Made by a program: the position numbers and the translations under genes | Shown here: one piece after another, positions 1 to 8,965 of the stretch | Layout of the letters: every line of letters starts with the position of its first letter | Numbering within the stretch: position 1 is the stretch's first letter | The notes under the pieces: model-generated | Told to the model about the DNA's origin: nothing | Seen by the model: only the letters and a program-made list of their open reading frames with translations | The model's database searches: none | Source: a bacterium ADurb.Bin374 | Lineage (GTDB): Bacteria > Riflebacteria > Ozemobacteria > Ozemobacterales > Ozemobacteraceae | Assembly: GCA_002068715.1 (NCBI GenBank) | Contig: MWAR01000623.1 | Span: 1 to 10,482, forward strand | DNA length: 10,482 nucleotides | Direction of reading: 5' to 3'

Positions 1-1215
1 GAGCCGCTCCCGAGCCTCATCCAGTTGGACCCCCGGCAACGTCGCCGCCGTTCCGGTGCCGATTCCGGGCTCGGGCAGGGGAAGATCATCCGGGAGCAGT
101 TCCCGGCCCTGTCGCTTCAGGATGACGGCGCGTTCGATCACGTTCTCGAGCTCGCGCACGTTCCCCGGCCAGGCGTGCCGCGCGAGCTTCGCCAGCGCGG
201 CCTCCGACGGCTCGAGAATCGGCCGGCGATGCCGTTCCGCGAACCGCTTCAGAAAGACGTCGACCAGGTCGGGAATGTCCTCGAGCCGCTCCCGCAGCGA
301 CGGCATGCGGATCTCCACGACGCTCAGCCGGTACAGCAGGTCCTCGCGGAACCGCCCGGCGAGGCATTCGGCCCGCAGATCCCGGTTGCTGGCCGCGACG
401 ATGCGCACGTCGACCGGGTATCCGCGCGTGTCCCCGACTTTTCGCACCGAACCGTCCTGGAGCACGCGCAGCAGCTTCGCCTGGCTGGCCGCCGCGAGGT
501 CGCCGATCTCGTCGAGGAACAGGGTGCCTCCCGTGGCCTCATGGAACAGGCCGTCCTTGTCGGCGAACGCCCCGGTGAAGCTGCCCTTCAGATGGCCGAA
601 CAGCTCGCTCTCGACAAGGGCTTCGGGAATGGCGCTGCAGTTCACCGGGATGAACGGCCCTTTCGCGCGCCGGGAAAGGGCGTGAAGCGTGCGTGCCGCC
701 AGCTCCTTGCCGGTGCCGCTTTCCCCCTGGAGAAGAACGGTGCTCTCGGTGTCGGCGACCCGCCCGATCAGGTCGAGGACGCTGCAGATCGCCGCGGACC
801 GGCCGGCCGGCCGGCCGACGGCCTCTGCGGCTGTCATATCGGGGCCGGGCGCAGCGGTTTCGAGCACCCGCCGCACCGCGGCCCGGAGCTCCTCGATCTC
901 GAACGGTTTGAGCAGATAATCCCGCGCACCCAGCCGGACGGCGGTCACGGCCGTCTCCACCGAGGAGTAGGCGGTCATGAGAATGCAGGGGGGGCGCGGG
1001 TGCAGTTCGCCAAGCTTCGCCAGCAGATCGAGCCCCGACATGCCGGGCATCCGGATGTCCGAAATCACGAGGGCCGGGTGGCGCTCGAAGATGAACGCAA
1101 GGGCCTGGTCGGGCGAGGTGAACTCGCACACCTCGTGCCCATCGAGCTCCAGGGCCTTTTTCAGCGCCCGGAGGAGCTTGGCTTCGTCATCGATCAGAAC
1201 GATTCGGTTCGGCAT
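1..1215 (-). CDS. Sigma-54-dependent response regulator, NtrC family (3' end outside window)
   Basis: This is a two-component response regulator that should activate sigma-54 promoters once phosphorylated by the neighbouring kinase. The 405 visible codons hold a receiver domain (about 1-120) with acidic pocket D9/D10, phospho-acceptor D53, T81 and K103 followed by PF. A sigma-54 AAA+ domain follows (about 135-365): Walker A GESGTGKE at 164-171, the sigma-54 loop as GSFTGA at 211-216 (usually GAFTGA), Walker B ending in LFLDE at 232-236, the arginine-finger region FREDLLYRL at 289-297, then WPGNVRELENV. The Fis-type DNA-binding helix-turn-helix expected next lies beyond the left edge. The start is ATG at 1213-1215, with GGAGG nine bases upstream. 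It begins 18 bases after the kinase stop, so the two are almost certainly one operon. The family is certain; the target genes are unknown. Confidence 0.95.
   Translation of the reverse strand, partial: MPNRIVLIDDEAKLLRALKKALELDGHEVCEFTSPDQALAFIFERHPALVISDIRMPGMSGLDLLAKLGELHPRPPCILMTAYSSVETAVTAVRLGARDYLLKPFEIEELRAAVRRVLETAAPGPDMTAAEAVGRPAGRSAAICSVLDLIGRVADTESTVLLQGESGTGKELAARTLHALSRRAKGPFIPVNCSAIPEALVESELFGHLKGSFTGAFADKDGLFHEATGGTLFLDEIGDLAAASQAKLLRVLQDGSVRKVGDTRGYPVDVRIVAASNRDLRAECLAGRFREDLLYRLSVVEIRMPSLRERLEDIPDLVDVFLKRFAERHRRPILEPSEAALAKLARHAWPGNVRELENVIERAVILKRQGRELLPDDLPLPEPGIGTGTAATLPGVQLDEARERL
799..817. repeat. Short CCGG tandem tract inside the regulator gene
   Basis: Nearly five consecutive CCGG units lie in the linker between the receiver and AAA+ domains and encode a Gly-Arg-Pro-Ala stretch. 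The tract is self-complementary. It is most likely GC-rich low-complexity sequence in a flexible linker and not a functional site. Confidence 0.5.
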
Positions 1216-1233
1216 GCGTTGATTCCTCCGTCA

Positions 1234-2916
1234 TCAGGGCGCGCGCCCCTCGTCCGTATCGGCCAGGCGCAGGGTGAAGGAAAATTCCGTCCGTTCCTCC
1301 GGCAGGCGCACGGCGCGGATCCGGCCTCCATGCCCTTCGACGATCGATTGGCAGATGGCCAGCCCGAGGCCGGTTCCCTGCTGTTTCGTCGTCATCAGGG
1401 GCTCGAACAGATGATCGGCCGCCTCGCCAAGTCCGGGCCCGTTGTCCGAAACCGTGACGACGGCGAACTCCCTGTCCAGCCTTCGTGCCGTGACCCGGAT
1501 CATTGCCGGTTTGCCGGCATCGAGATTTGCCTGAAGGGCTTCGGCGGCGTTTCGGAGGAGATTGGCCAGGACCTGGCCGATCCCTGTCCGGTCGATGAGA
1601 ACATGGATATCCGAGGGCACCTCGGTTTCGATCCCGAGACCCCGCCAGGGCGGCTCGGAGAGGGGAAGCCGGACGGCGCATTCTATGATTTCTGCTATAG
1701 ATTCTCGCCCAAGCCGGGGCGGCCGGTTGTGCGCGTACTCCAGCAGCGACTCGACGATCCGGCGACATCTCCGCGTCTCCTCGATGATGGCGCGGATGTC
1801 GTCGGCCTCGACCGGGCGACCGTGGGCGATCGCGTCGTCGGCGAGGCCGGCGCTGACGAGGATCGTTCCGAGGGGGTTGTTGATCTCGTGGGCGAGGCCG
1901 GCCGAGAACCGGCCCAGAACGGCCATTTTTTCCTTGCTCATCAGCTCCTGCTGCACCTCGATCAGGCGATCCCGCGCCGTGGAAAGCTCCTGCACCATGT
2001 GGTTGAAGCTGCGGCCGAGCATGCCGACCTCGTCCTCCCCGTCCGGAAGTTCGGCCGGCGGGATCTCCTGCCAGTGGCCCGCCCCGACCCGGTCGATGGC
2101 CTGTTTCAGCCGCTCGAGCGGCCCGAACAGCCGCCGGCCCAGGAAATATCCGAGAACGAGCAGGCCGAGGATCTCGAGCAGGGCCAGCCGCAGCATCAGC
2201 TCGTCGACGCCGGTCCGCGTCAGGGTGGCCGAGTCGGCGGCATACCCGACGAGGAGCTTCAGGTCGGTACCGGGAACCACGCTTGCACGAAGCCGGTGCA
2301 GACGGCCCTGCATCAGCCTCTGGAACGTCGCTTCCCGGGCCGTGTACTCGCTCAGAAGCCCGGTCGGCCAGACCCCGGGATCGCCGTACAGCATGCCCCG
2401 GCCGTCCCAGAGCGCCGCAAGGGGAATCGGGGAACTGGCCGGCCGCCGCGCCAGGAGCAGCTCGGTGCCGGTGGAGAGCTGCACCTGACAGGTGATGAGG
2501 CCGGTGGCTGCCAACGGACCCGAGAGGGTGATCCGTTGCGGAACGGCAAGGTCATGTACCAGCGGGGCCGGCTCCTGAAGCCGGTAGAGCAGGCTTCTGC
2601 CTTCCCTGCGGATGTCCAGCCAGTCGAGGCGGAGCTGCCGCTTGAGCAGTTCGACGGTCGACAAGCGTCGCTCATCGTCGGCATCTGCGCCGTTCGAGGC
2701 AGCGAGAACAGGGACGAGCTCCGACGCGATACGGGCGAGAGCGGCCCGTTCCCTGCGCCACTGATCCAGCGTCGTTTCGCGCAGCGAGGTGAGCTTGCCC
2801 AGGTCCGCTTCTTCGAGCTGCAAGCCGAGCGTGCGCGCTCCCCATGTGATGATCAGGCCGGTCAGGGCCACGATCATCAGGGCGAACCCGATCCCGATTT
2901 TCACGCGGATGCTCAC
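1234..2916 (-). CDS. Membrane-bound sensor histidine kinase
   Basis: This is a sensor kinase of 560 residues that should autophosphorylate on histidine and pass the phosphate to the adjacent NtrC-type regulator. TM1 is at about 7-25 and TM2 at about 242-261, enclosing an extracytoplasmic sensor region of about 215 residues that I cannot assign to a ligand family. A HAMP-like segment (about 262-325) follows. The dimerisation domain carries HEINNPLG at 343-350 (H343 is the phosphorylation site). The ATPase domain shows the N box NLLRNAAEA (452-460), G1 box DNGPGL (491-496), F box LFEPLMTT (503-510) and G2 box GTGLGLA (514-520). All catalytic boxes are intact. The start is GTG at 2914-2916, preceded by a GGAG about six bases upstream; the gene ends in tandem TGA codons. 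The HEINNPLG and NtrB-like catalytic core fits the usual partner of NtrC-type regulators. Confidence 0.95.
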   Translation of the reverse strand: MSIRVKIGIGFALMIVALTGLIITWGARTLGLQLEEADLGKLTSLRETTLDQWRRERAALARIASELVPVLAASNGADADDERRLSTVELLKRQLRLDWLDIRREGRSLLYRLQEPAPLVHDLAVPQRITLSGPLAATGLITCQVQLSTGTELLLARRPASSPIPLAALWDGRGMLYGDPGVWPTGLLSEYTAREATFQRLMQGRLHRLRASVVPGTDLKLLVGYAADSATLTRTGVDELMLRLALLEILGLLVLGYFLGRRLFGPLERLKQAIDRVGAGHWQEIPPAELPDGEDEVGMLGRSFNHMVQELSTARDRLIEVQQELMSKEKMAVLGRFSAGLAHEINNPLGTILVSAGLADDAIAHGRPVEADDIRAIIEETRRCRRIVESLLEYAHNRPPRLGRESIAEIIECAVRLPLSEPPWRGLGIETEVPSDIHVLIDRTGIGQVLANLLRNAAEALQANLDAGKPAMIRVTARRLDREFAVVTVSDNGPGLGEAADHLFEPLMTTKQQGTGLGLAICQSIVEGHGGRIRAVRLPEERTEFSFTLRLADTDEGRAP

Positions 2917-3129
2917 GCTTGCTCCGTTTCTCAGCCGAGGCTGGGGGCGTTTCCCCTATCATCGCACAAAACGCAAAGAAGGGGAAAGAGCTCCGAGCCC
3001 ATGATCCGCAACGAAGGCATTGGGACAGAAAAACCTCTTCACCGCAGAGACACAGAGGCACAGAGTTCGAACAAAAATCTTCTCTGTGTCTCTGGGACTC
3101 TGTGGTCCGTTGTTTTATAGCATGCCTGA
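2917..3129. other. Intergenic spacer upstream of the kinase operon
   Basis: No gene is supported in this spacer. It must contain the promoter of the kinase-regulator operon, reading leftward, but I see no convincing sigma-70 or sigma-54 pair. Its only clear structure is the palindromic repeat annotated separately. Confidence 0.5.
3041..3106. repeat. Long imperfect palindrome of the dispersed CAGAGACACAGAG type
   Basis: Two 25-base arms (3041-3065 and 3082-3106) are inverted repeats with 21 matches; two of the four differences are G-T wobble pairs in RNA. A 16-base loop (3066-3081) separates them. Each arm is itself built from repeated CAGAG words, and CAGAGACACAGAG occurs once in each arm. 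From memory, very similar purine-rich palindromes are scattered between genes in many unrelated environmental bacteria. It lies between the tpiA terminator and the kinase gene and has no T-tract of a classical terminator. Confidence 0.75.
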
Positions 3130-3170
3130 TACAGAAAACGGCCCCGCCGCGTTGCAGCGACGGGGCCGTT
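3130..3170 (-). terminator. Rho-independent terminator of the gap-pgk-tpiA operon
   Basis: A perfect 10-base-pair GC-rich stem (3138-3147 with 3161-3170, AACGGCCCCG and its complement) encloses a 13-base loop. Read on the minus strand it is followed by TTTTCTGT. It begins 12 bases past the tpiA stop codon, which fits the end of the glycolytic transcript. Confidence 0.9.
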
Positions 3171-3181
3171 GGGAACCGGGG

Positions 3182-3940
3182 TCAGTAGTTGATCAGCTGG
3201 GCGAACGAGTCGGGCTCGAGGCTGGCGCCCCCGACGAGGGCCCCGTCGATGCCGGGCTGGCTCATGTAGGTCTTCATGTTGTCCGGCTTCACCGAGCCGC
3301 CGTAGAGAATGCGGGTCTTGTCGGCGGACGAGCTGCCGTACCGGCTGTGCAGGAACTCGCGGATCAGGGCGATCGCGTCGTGCGCGTCCTTCGTCGAAGC
3401 GTTCTTGCCGGTGCCGATGGCCCAGACCGGTTCGTACGCCACGACCATCGTGCCGATCGCGTTCTCGGGGACATCCTTCAGATTGCGATCCATCTGGTTG
3501 AGGATGACCTGTTCGGTCAGGTTCTTCTCGCGCTCGTCGAGCTTCTCCCCGACGCAGAGAATCGGGATGAGCCCGTTCTTCACGGCGGCGAGCACCTTGC
3601 GGTTGATCAGCTCGTCGGACTCACCGAACACCCACCGGCGCTCCGAGTGGCCAAGAATCACGAACTCGCAGTGGAGGTCCTTCAGCATCGAGGCCGAAAC
3701 CTCGCCGGTGAAGGCGCCCTTCTCCTCGAAATACATGTTCTGGGCACCGAGCAGGATCTTGGTTTCCTTGCGGGCCAGGTCGACCGCATGGATCAGGGGA
3801 AACGGCGGGCAGATCAGGACGTCGCGTTCGCGGACGTTCGCGATTTTCGGCTGCAGGGCGGCGACGAAGTTCTTCGCTTCGCCGGTCACCTTGTGCATCT
3901 TCCAGTTGGCGGCGATCAGGGGACGTCGGGACGTAGGCAT
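3182..3940 (-). CDS. tpiA: Triosephosphate isomerase
   Basis: This cytoplasmic enzyme interconverts dihydroxyacetone phosphate and glyceraldehyde-3-phosphate. Its 252 residues match the normal length of a single TIM barrel. Catalytic residues are present: N12 and K14 in ANWKMHK, H98 in GHSERR, and E170 in AYEPVWAIGTGK, whose GTGK forms the mobile loop 6. The phosphate-binding YGGSV is at 213-217 and the C-terminal VGGASL at 236-241. The ATG start at 3938-3940 is one base after the pgk stop codon, and its ribosome site GGAGG lies within the last codons of pgk, so translation is probably coupled. It is the last gene of the operon, just before a strong terminator. No anomaly is visible. Confidence 0.98.
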   Translation of the reverse strand: MPTSRRPLIAANWKMHKVTGEAKNFVAALQPKIANVRERDVLICPPFPLIHAVDLARKETKILLGAQNMYFEEKGAFTGEVSASMLKDLHCEFVILGHSERRWVFGESDELINRKVLAAVKNGLIPILCVGEKLDEREKNLTEQVILNQMDRNLKDVPENAIGTMVVAYEPVWAIGTGKNASTKDAHDAIALIREFLHSRYGSSSADKTRILYGGSVKPDNMKTYMSQPGIDGALVGGASLEPDSFAQLINY

Positions 3941-3941
3941 G

Positions 3942-5147
3942 TCAGGCTCCTCCGACCATGTTTTTGATGTCGCGCGAGAAGATCTCGATGCCGGGCAGGG
4001 TCTTGCCTTCGAGATACTCGAGGCAGGCTCCGCCGCCGGTCGAGACGTGCGACACCTTTTCGGCGGCGCCCATCTGCTCGATCGCGGCGACCGAATCCCC
4101 GCCGCCGACGACCGTGACGGCCTTCAGCGAGGCCATCGTACCGGCAATCGCGCGGGTTCCGGCGTCGAACGGCTTCGTCTCGAACACGCCCATCGGGCCG
4201 TTCCAGAGAACCGTCTTGGCCTTCTTCAGCTCCGCATCGAACGCGGCGACCGTCTTCGGGCCGATGTCGAGGCCGAGCTGGTCGGCCGGGATCGCGTCGG
4301 CCCCGACCGTCTGCACGGCGACGCCTTCCTTGATCTCGGCGGCCACGACCACGTCGACCGGAAGCAGGATCGTCTTGCCCAGCTTCTTCGCGGTCTCGAG
4401 GATCTTGAGGGCGACGTCGAGCTTGTCGGCCTCGCACAGCGACTTGCCGATCTGCTTCCCCTGGGCCTTGAGGAAGGTGAAGGCCATGCCGCCGCCGATC
4501 AGCAGCGAGTCGACCTTGGACAGCAGATTCTCGATGACGAGGATCTTGTCGCTGACCTTGGCTCCGCCCATGATCGCGACCATCGGCCGCTCGGGCGACT
4601 GGGTGACCTTGTTGAGGTAGGTGATTTCCTTCTCCATCAGAAATCCGGCGAACGCCGGCAGGATGTCGGCGACCCCGGCTGTCGAAGCGTGCGCGCGGTG
4701 CGCCGTTCCGAACGCGTCGCTGACGTAGATCTCACCGAGACTTGCAAGAGCCTTGCTGAACGCGGGGTCGTTCTTCTCCTCCTCCGCGTGGAAGCGGAGG
4801 TTCTCGAGCATCAGGACTTCCCCGTCCTTCAGTGCGCGCGCGAGTTTGGCCGCTTCATCGCCGATGCAGTCGTTCGCAAAGGCGACCGGCTTGCCGAGAA
4901 GCTCGCTCAGATGCTTGACAAGCGGTTTGAGCGAGTATTTCGGATCCGGTCCGCCCTTGGGGCGGCCGAGGTGGCTCATGATCACGAGCCGGCCACCCTG
5001 GTCGATGATGTGCTTCAACGTGGGAACGGCGGCCCGCATGCGGGTGTCGTCGGTGATGTTCAGAGACTTGTCGAGCGGAACGTTGAAGTCGACGCGCACG
5101 AGAACGCGCTTGCCCTTGAACTGGATGTCGCGGATCGTTCTAAACAT
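3942..5147 (-). CDS. pgk: Phosphoglycerate kinase
   Basis: This enzyme transfers phosphate from 1,3-bisphosphoglycerate to ADP, the first ATP-yielding step of glycolysis. The 401 residues are a usual bacterial length and cover both lobes. The N-terminal lobe shows RVDFNVPLD (18-26) and SHLGRPKGG (58-66). The C-terminal nucleotide-binding lobe shows GGAKVSDK (194-201), IGGGMAFTF (217-225), WNGPMGVFE (315-323), VVGGGDSVAAI (346-356) and STGGGACLEYL (369-379). I chose the ATG at 5145-5147: a TTG ten codons upstream stays in frame, but AGGAGG at 5159-5164 lies between them, 11 bases before the ATG, and the family normally begins here. The gene follows gap after 42 bases and abuts tpiA. Confidence 0.98.
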   Translation of the reverse strand: MFRTIRDIQFKGKRVLVRVDFNVPLDKSLNITDDTRMRAAVPTLKHIIDQGGRLVIMSHLGRPKGGPDPKYSLKPLVKHLSELLGKPVAFANDCIGDEAAKLARALKDGEVLMLENLRFHAEEEKNDPAFSKALASLGEIYVSDAFGTAHRAHASTAGVADILPAFAGFLMEKEITYLNKVTQSPERPMVAIMGGAKVSDKILVIENLLSKVDSLLIGGGMAFTFLKAQGKQIGKSLCEADKLDVALKILETAKKLGKTILLPVDVVVAAEIKEGVAVQTVGADAIPADQLGLDIGPKTVAAFDAELKKAKTVLWNGPMGVFETKPFDAGTRAIAGTMASLKAVTVVGGGDSVAAIEQMGAAEKVSHVSTGGGACLEYLEGKTLPGIEIFSRDIKNMVGGA

Positions 5148-5158
5148 GGAGCGGAGTT

Positions 5159-5164
5159 CCTCCT
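5159..5164 (-). promoter_or_regulatory. Ribosome binding site that sets the pgk start
   Basis: AGGAGG on the minus strand lies 11 bases before the ATG at 5147. It lies downstream of the alternative TTG at 5177, so it can serve only the ATG. The spacing is slightly long. Confidence 0.7.
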
Positions 5165-5189
5165 CTCGGTAATTCAATACGCCTGGATA

Positions 5190-6278
<1,089 letters not shown>

Positions 6279-6295
6279 TCAGTTTGATTCGTTGG

Positions 6296-6341
6296 GGAAT
6301 AAGAAACCGACAGCCCCCCACAAAGCGGAGGGGCTGCCGGT
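6296..6341 (-). terminator. Rho-independent terminator after rpsA
   Basis: A 12-base-pair stem with one G-U wobble (6330-6341 with 6306-6317, ACCGGCAGCCCC against GGGGCTGTCGGT) encloses a 12-base loop. On the minus strand it is followed by the T-rich TTCTTATT. It lies 41 bases past the rpsA stop and 48 bases before the gap start, so it separates the two units unless there is read-through. Confidence 0.85.
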
Positions 6342-6382
6342 CATTTGACGGTGTTGGGTGAGATGCGCAATTCGTGCGCCTC

Positions 6383-8380
6383 TCAATCCTTCAACTGCTC
6401 TTTGAGCGAGGCAAGCTTGTCGCGGAGGAGGTCGCCGATCGTGTCGGAGAAGCCCTGCGAGGACTGTGCCTGGAACTTGCGGAGCTCGCGCTCGTCGCTG
6501 TCGAGAACCGCTTCCTTGATCGAGCACTTGAGCCGGCGGTTCTTGCGGTCGATCTCGAGAACCTTGAAGGTGACCTTGTCGCCTTCCTTCACGGCTTCGC
6601 TCGGGTGCTGAACGCGGCTCTGGGCGATCTGGGAAACATGGATGAAGCCGGTGACGCCGTCGCACAGCTCGATCTCGACGCCGTTGTTGTCGATCGACTT
6701 CACGGTGCCGCTCTGGATCGAGTTGGTCGGGAACCGCTTCTCGATGCCCTTCCAGGGGTCGTCCGACAGGCGGCGCATCGAGAGACCGATCTTCTGCTTG
6801 GTCTTGTCGACTTCGTAGACGCTGACGGTGACCTGGTCGCCGACCTTGAGGAGCTGCGACGGATCCTTCACGTCGTTGAGCCACGAGAACTCGGAAATGT
6901 GCAGCAGGCCTTCGAGGCCGTTCTCGAGCTGGACGAACGCACCGTAGGTGACGAGGTTCTTCACGACGCCCGTGACGACGTCGCCGATGTTGTAGGTGTT
7001 CTCGACGGCATCCCACGGGTCGGTCATGGTCTGCTTGAGGCCGAGCGACAGGCGGCGATTCCGCACGTCGATGTTGAGGATCTTGACCTGGATCTCCTGC
7101 CCCTTCTCGAGGACTTCCTTCGGATGGTTGATCTTCTTCACCCAATCCATGTCGGAGATGTGCAGCAGACCCTCGATGCCGTCGGCGATCTCGACGAACG
7201 CGCCGAAGTCGGTCAGGTTGTTCACCTTGCCGGGCACGGTGTCGCCGATCTTGAAACGGCTCTCGATGCCGTCCCACGGATGGGACTGGGTGTCTTTATA
7301 AGAAAGGGAAATGCGCTTCTTGGTCTTGTCGATTTCCTTCACGACGACCGCGATCGAGTCGCCGGATTTCACGATGTCGCTGGGATGGCGGACATTGCGT
7401 GCCCACGACAGGTCGGAAATATGGACCAGACCTTCGACGCCCTCTTCCAGCTCGACGAACGCGCCGAAATCCATCAGGTTCTTGACCTTGCCCTGATACC
7501 GGCGGCCGGGCTCGTAGCGCTGGTCGACGGTGACCCACGGGTCGTCCTTCTTCTGCTTGAGACCGAGGCCGATCTTGCCCTTCTCGTTGTCGATCTTGAG
7601 GATCTTCGACTCGATCTCTTCGCCGACCTGTACGACTTCCTTCGGGTCCGTGATGACGGACCAGCTCAGATCGTTGCGATGGATCAGGCCCTCGACGCCG
7701 TCACCGAGGTCGATGAACGCGCCGTACTCGACGATGCGGGAAACGGTCCCCTTGATCATGTCGCCGACCTGATACTTCGAGAACAGCTCTTCGCGGCGCT
7801 TGTTGCGTGAACTCTCGACGACGGCGCGCTCGGACACGACGACGTTCTTCCGGCGGCGGTCGAACTCGGTCACGGTCATCGGGAACGATTTGCCCATGAA
7901 CTCCTTGGTGTTCTTGCCGTGCGAAAGCTGGCTCTGGGGCAGGAAGGCGCGCACGCCGCCGATATCGACGTTGTAGCCGCCCTTGATGCGCTCCTTGAGC
8001 ACACCCTCGATCGGGGTCTTGTTGTTGAACGCGGTCTGGATGTCTTCCCAGGCGTCCGCTTCGCGAGCGCGGCGATGGCTCAGGGTCAGCTGGCCGTTGC
8101 CGTCGTCGACGCGCTTCACATAAACGCGGATCTTCTCGCCGACCTTCAGGTCCTTCGTGCTGCCTTCGAACTCTTCGGAGGAAATGACGCCGTCGCTCTT
8201 GTAGCCGAGATCGACGTAGACGCCGGTCGGGGTGATCTCGATGATCGTTCCCGTCACGATGGCGCCGTTGCGGATTGTTTTGAACTCACCGCTCATCTCC
8301 CGTTCGAGTTCTTCCATGGTCATTTCGGAATCGTCCATGGGGGCTTCCTGCTTGGATGTAGCGGTAGAATTGTCTGACAT
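6383..8380 (-). CDS. rpsA: Ribosomal protein S1 with seven S1 domains
   Basis: S1 binds mRNA on the 30S subunit and helps translation start. The 665-residue product is over 100 residues longer than the roughly 557-residue Escherichia coli protein. I count seven S1 domains: about 37-104 and 121-187 (the two divergent ribosome-binding copies, the second with [12 protein letters not shown]), then 204-276, 290-362, 377-449 and 464-536 (four close copies with the pattern GAFV..GVEGL.H.S..SW, period 86-87 residues, each ending near DPW or HPW), and a divergent last copy at 551-623. The C-terminal tail is charged. The start chosen is ATG at 8378-8380 because GGAGG lies five bases upstream and the residues before it belong to cytidylate kinase. 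The reading frame is open into cmk with no stop, so a Cmk-S1 fusion product is also possible. A terminator follows. Confidence 0.95.
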   Translation of the reverse strand: MSDNSTATSKQEAPMDDSEMTMEELEREMSGEFKTIRNGAIVTGTIIEITPTGVYVDLGYKSDGVISSEEFEGSTKDLKVGEKIRVYVKRVDDGNGQLTLSHRRAREADAWEDIQTAFNNKTPIEGVLKERIKGGYNVDIGGVRAFLPQSQLSHGKNTKEFMGKSFPMTVTEFDRRRKNVVVSERAVVESSRNKRREELFSKYQVGDMIKGTVSRIVEYGAFIDLGDGVEGLIHRNDLSWSVITDPKEVVQVGEEIESKILKIDNEKGKIGLGLKQKKDDPWVTVDQRYEPGRRYQGKVKNLMDFGAFVELEEGVEGLVHISDLSWARNVRHPSDIVKSGDSIAVVVKEIDKTKKRISLSYKDTQSHPWDGIESRFKIGDTVPGKVNNLTDFGAFVEIADGIEGLLHISDMDWVKKINHPKEVLEKGQEIQVKILNIDVRNRRLSLGLKQTMTDPWDAVENTYNIGDVVTGVVKNLVTYGAFVQLENGLEGLLHISEFSWLNDVKDPSQLLKVGDQVTVSVYEVDKTKQKIGLSMRRLSDDPWKGIEKRFPTNSIQSGTVKSIDNNGVEIELCDGVTGFIHVSQIAQSRVQHPSEAVKEGDKVTFKVLEIDRKNRRLKCSIKEAVLDSDERELRKFQAQSSQGFSDTIGDLLRDKLASLKEQLKD
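6512..7771 (-). repeat. Tandem S1-domain repeat region within rpsA
   Basis: Five consecutive S1 units of 86-87 codons cover rpsA residues 204-623. The first four are closely similar in protein sequence and the fifth is divergent. The repetition is protein-level domain duplication; the DNA copies have diverged. Confidence 0.85.
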
Positions 8381-8962
8381 ACGTTCCTCCGTCTGGATAA
8401 GGGCATCCTTGACTGTTGCGATTGAAATGATCCGGTCCACCACCTGTTCGATGGTAAGGTCGGTTGTATCCACGAATACTGCACCGTCCGCCTGCTTCAG
8501 CGGGGCGACCTCACGATTGGAATCGATCTCGTCACGTTTGGCGATCTCTTCCATGAGGCTTTCGAGACTGCCGGCAAACCCCTTCGCCTGAAGCTCTTCG
8601 AGGCGTCTGCGGGCCCGCTCCCGAATGGAAGCGGTGAGGAATATCTTGGTTGCGGCTTCGGGAAACACGACCGTCCCGATATCCCGGCCGTCAACGACCC
8701 AATGGCCCTGCGAACCGATCTCGCGCTGCATCTTCGTCATGCATTCGCGGACCTTCGCGTCCTTGGCCACATGGGAAACGTTCCGCGAAACCTCGGGATC
8801 GCGGATCGCTTCGGTGACGTCGTGATTATCGAGAAAGACCGCCGGAAGGGCCGAACCCTTCCGCTCGACAAACCGGATGCTCGACGAACGAGCGCAGGTA
8901 AACAGGCGCTGCTGATCGGCGAAATCGATCTTGTTGCTCAATGCCTTGAATGTGATGGCGCG
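8381..8962 (-). pseudogene. cmk: Cytidylate kinase fragment, 5' end with P-loop missing
   Basis: Cytidylate kinase phosphorylates CMP and dCMP. About 194 codons remain of the usual 220-230. Recognisable parts are RAITFKALSNKIDF at the broken end, DGRDIGTVVFPEA (DGRD at 8681-8692), RARRRLEELQAKGF, RDEIDSNREVAPL, and TTDLTIEQVVDRI near the end. The roughly 35 N-terminal residues with the ATP-binding P-loop (family pattern GPxGxGKxT) and the start are absent. Codons upstream of 8962 match no kinase and are antisense to the nuclease gene; the only open start there is a TTG at 9010 without a ribosome site. There is no stop before rpsA: the frame runs on through the rpsA ribosome site into S1. A cmk-rpsA order is common in bacteria, and fused Cmk-S1 proteins are, from memory, annotated in some spirochaetes. 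As it stands the kinase cannot be active. Confidence 0.88.
8386..8390 (-). promoter_or_regulatory. Internal ribosome binding site for rpsA inside the cmk frame
   Basis: GGAGG on the minus strand lies five bases before ATG 8380 and is embedded in the last cmk codons (reading TEER). It argues that S1 is made as a separate protein even though the upstream frame is open. Confidence 0.75.
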
Positions 8963-8965
8963 ATG
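8948..8965. other. Head-to-head junction of two truncated genes
   Basis: The 15 bases gaatgtgatggcgcg (8948-8962) read on the plus strand as ECDGA, the conserved nuclease-family motif, and on the minus strand, codon against codon, as RAITF, the conserved early part of cytidylate kinase. Left of this stretch only the kinase is recognisable; right of it only the nuclease. Base composition and codon use also change here. This marks either a rearrangement breakpoint joined through short homology or a chimeric contig. Confidence 0.75.

Noticed and set aside
3041..3106. CRISPR repeat or terminator interpretation of the CAGAG palindrome
   Set aside because: There are only two inverted arms with no regularly spaced direct repeats, and no T-tract follows; a true terminator for tpiA is already present nearby.
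25..3120. A very long plus-strand open frame of over 1,000 codons opposite the kinase and regulator genes
   Set aside because: It is the antisense of two genes with complete family motifs; G/C-ending codon use suppresses stops on the opposite strand. It has no recognisable domains.
5148..5177. TTG start ten codons upstream for pgk
   Set aside because: The AGGAGG lies downstream of it, and the family begins near the chosen ATG.
6374..7810. A repetitive-looking plus-strand frame rich in Asp and Leu opposite rpsA
   Set aside because: Its periodicity simply mirrors the S1 domain repeats on the coding strand.
8702..8947. Leftward extension of the nuclease frame, including an IDL followed by ECDG that mimics the nuclease active site
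   Set aside because: These codons are the exact antisense of conserved cytidylate kinase residues; the resemblance to the missing catalytic strand is coincidental.
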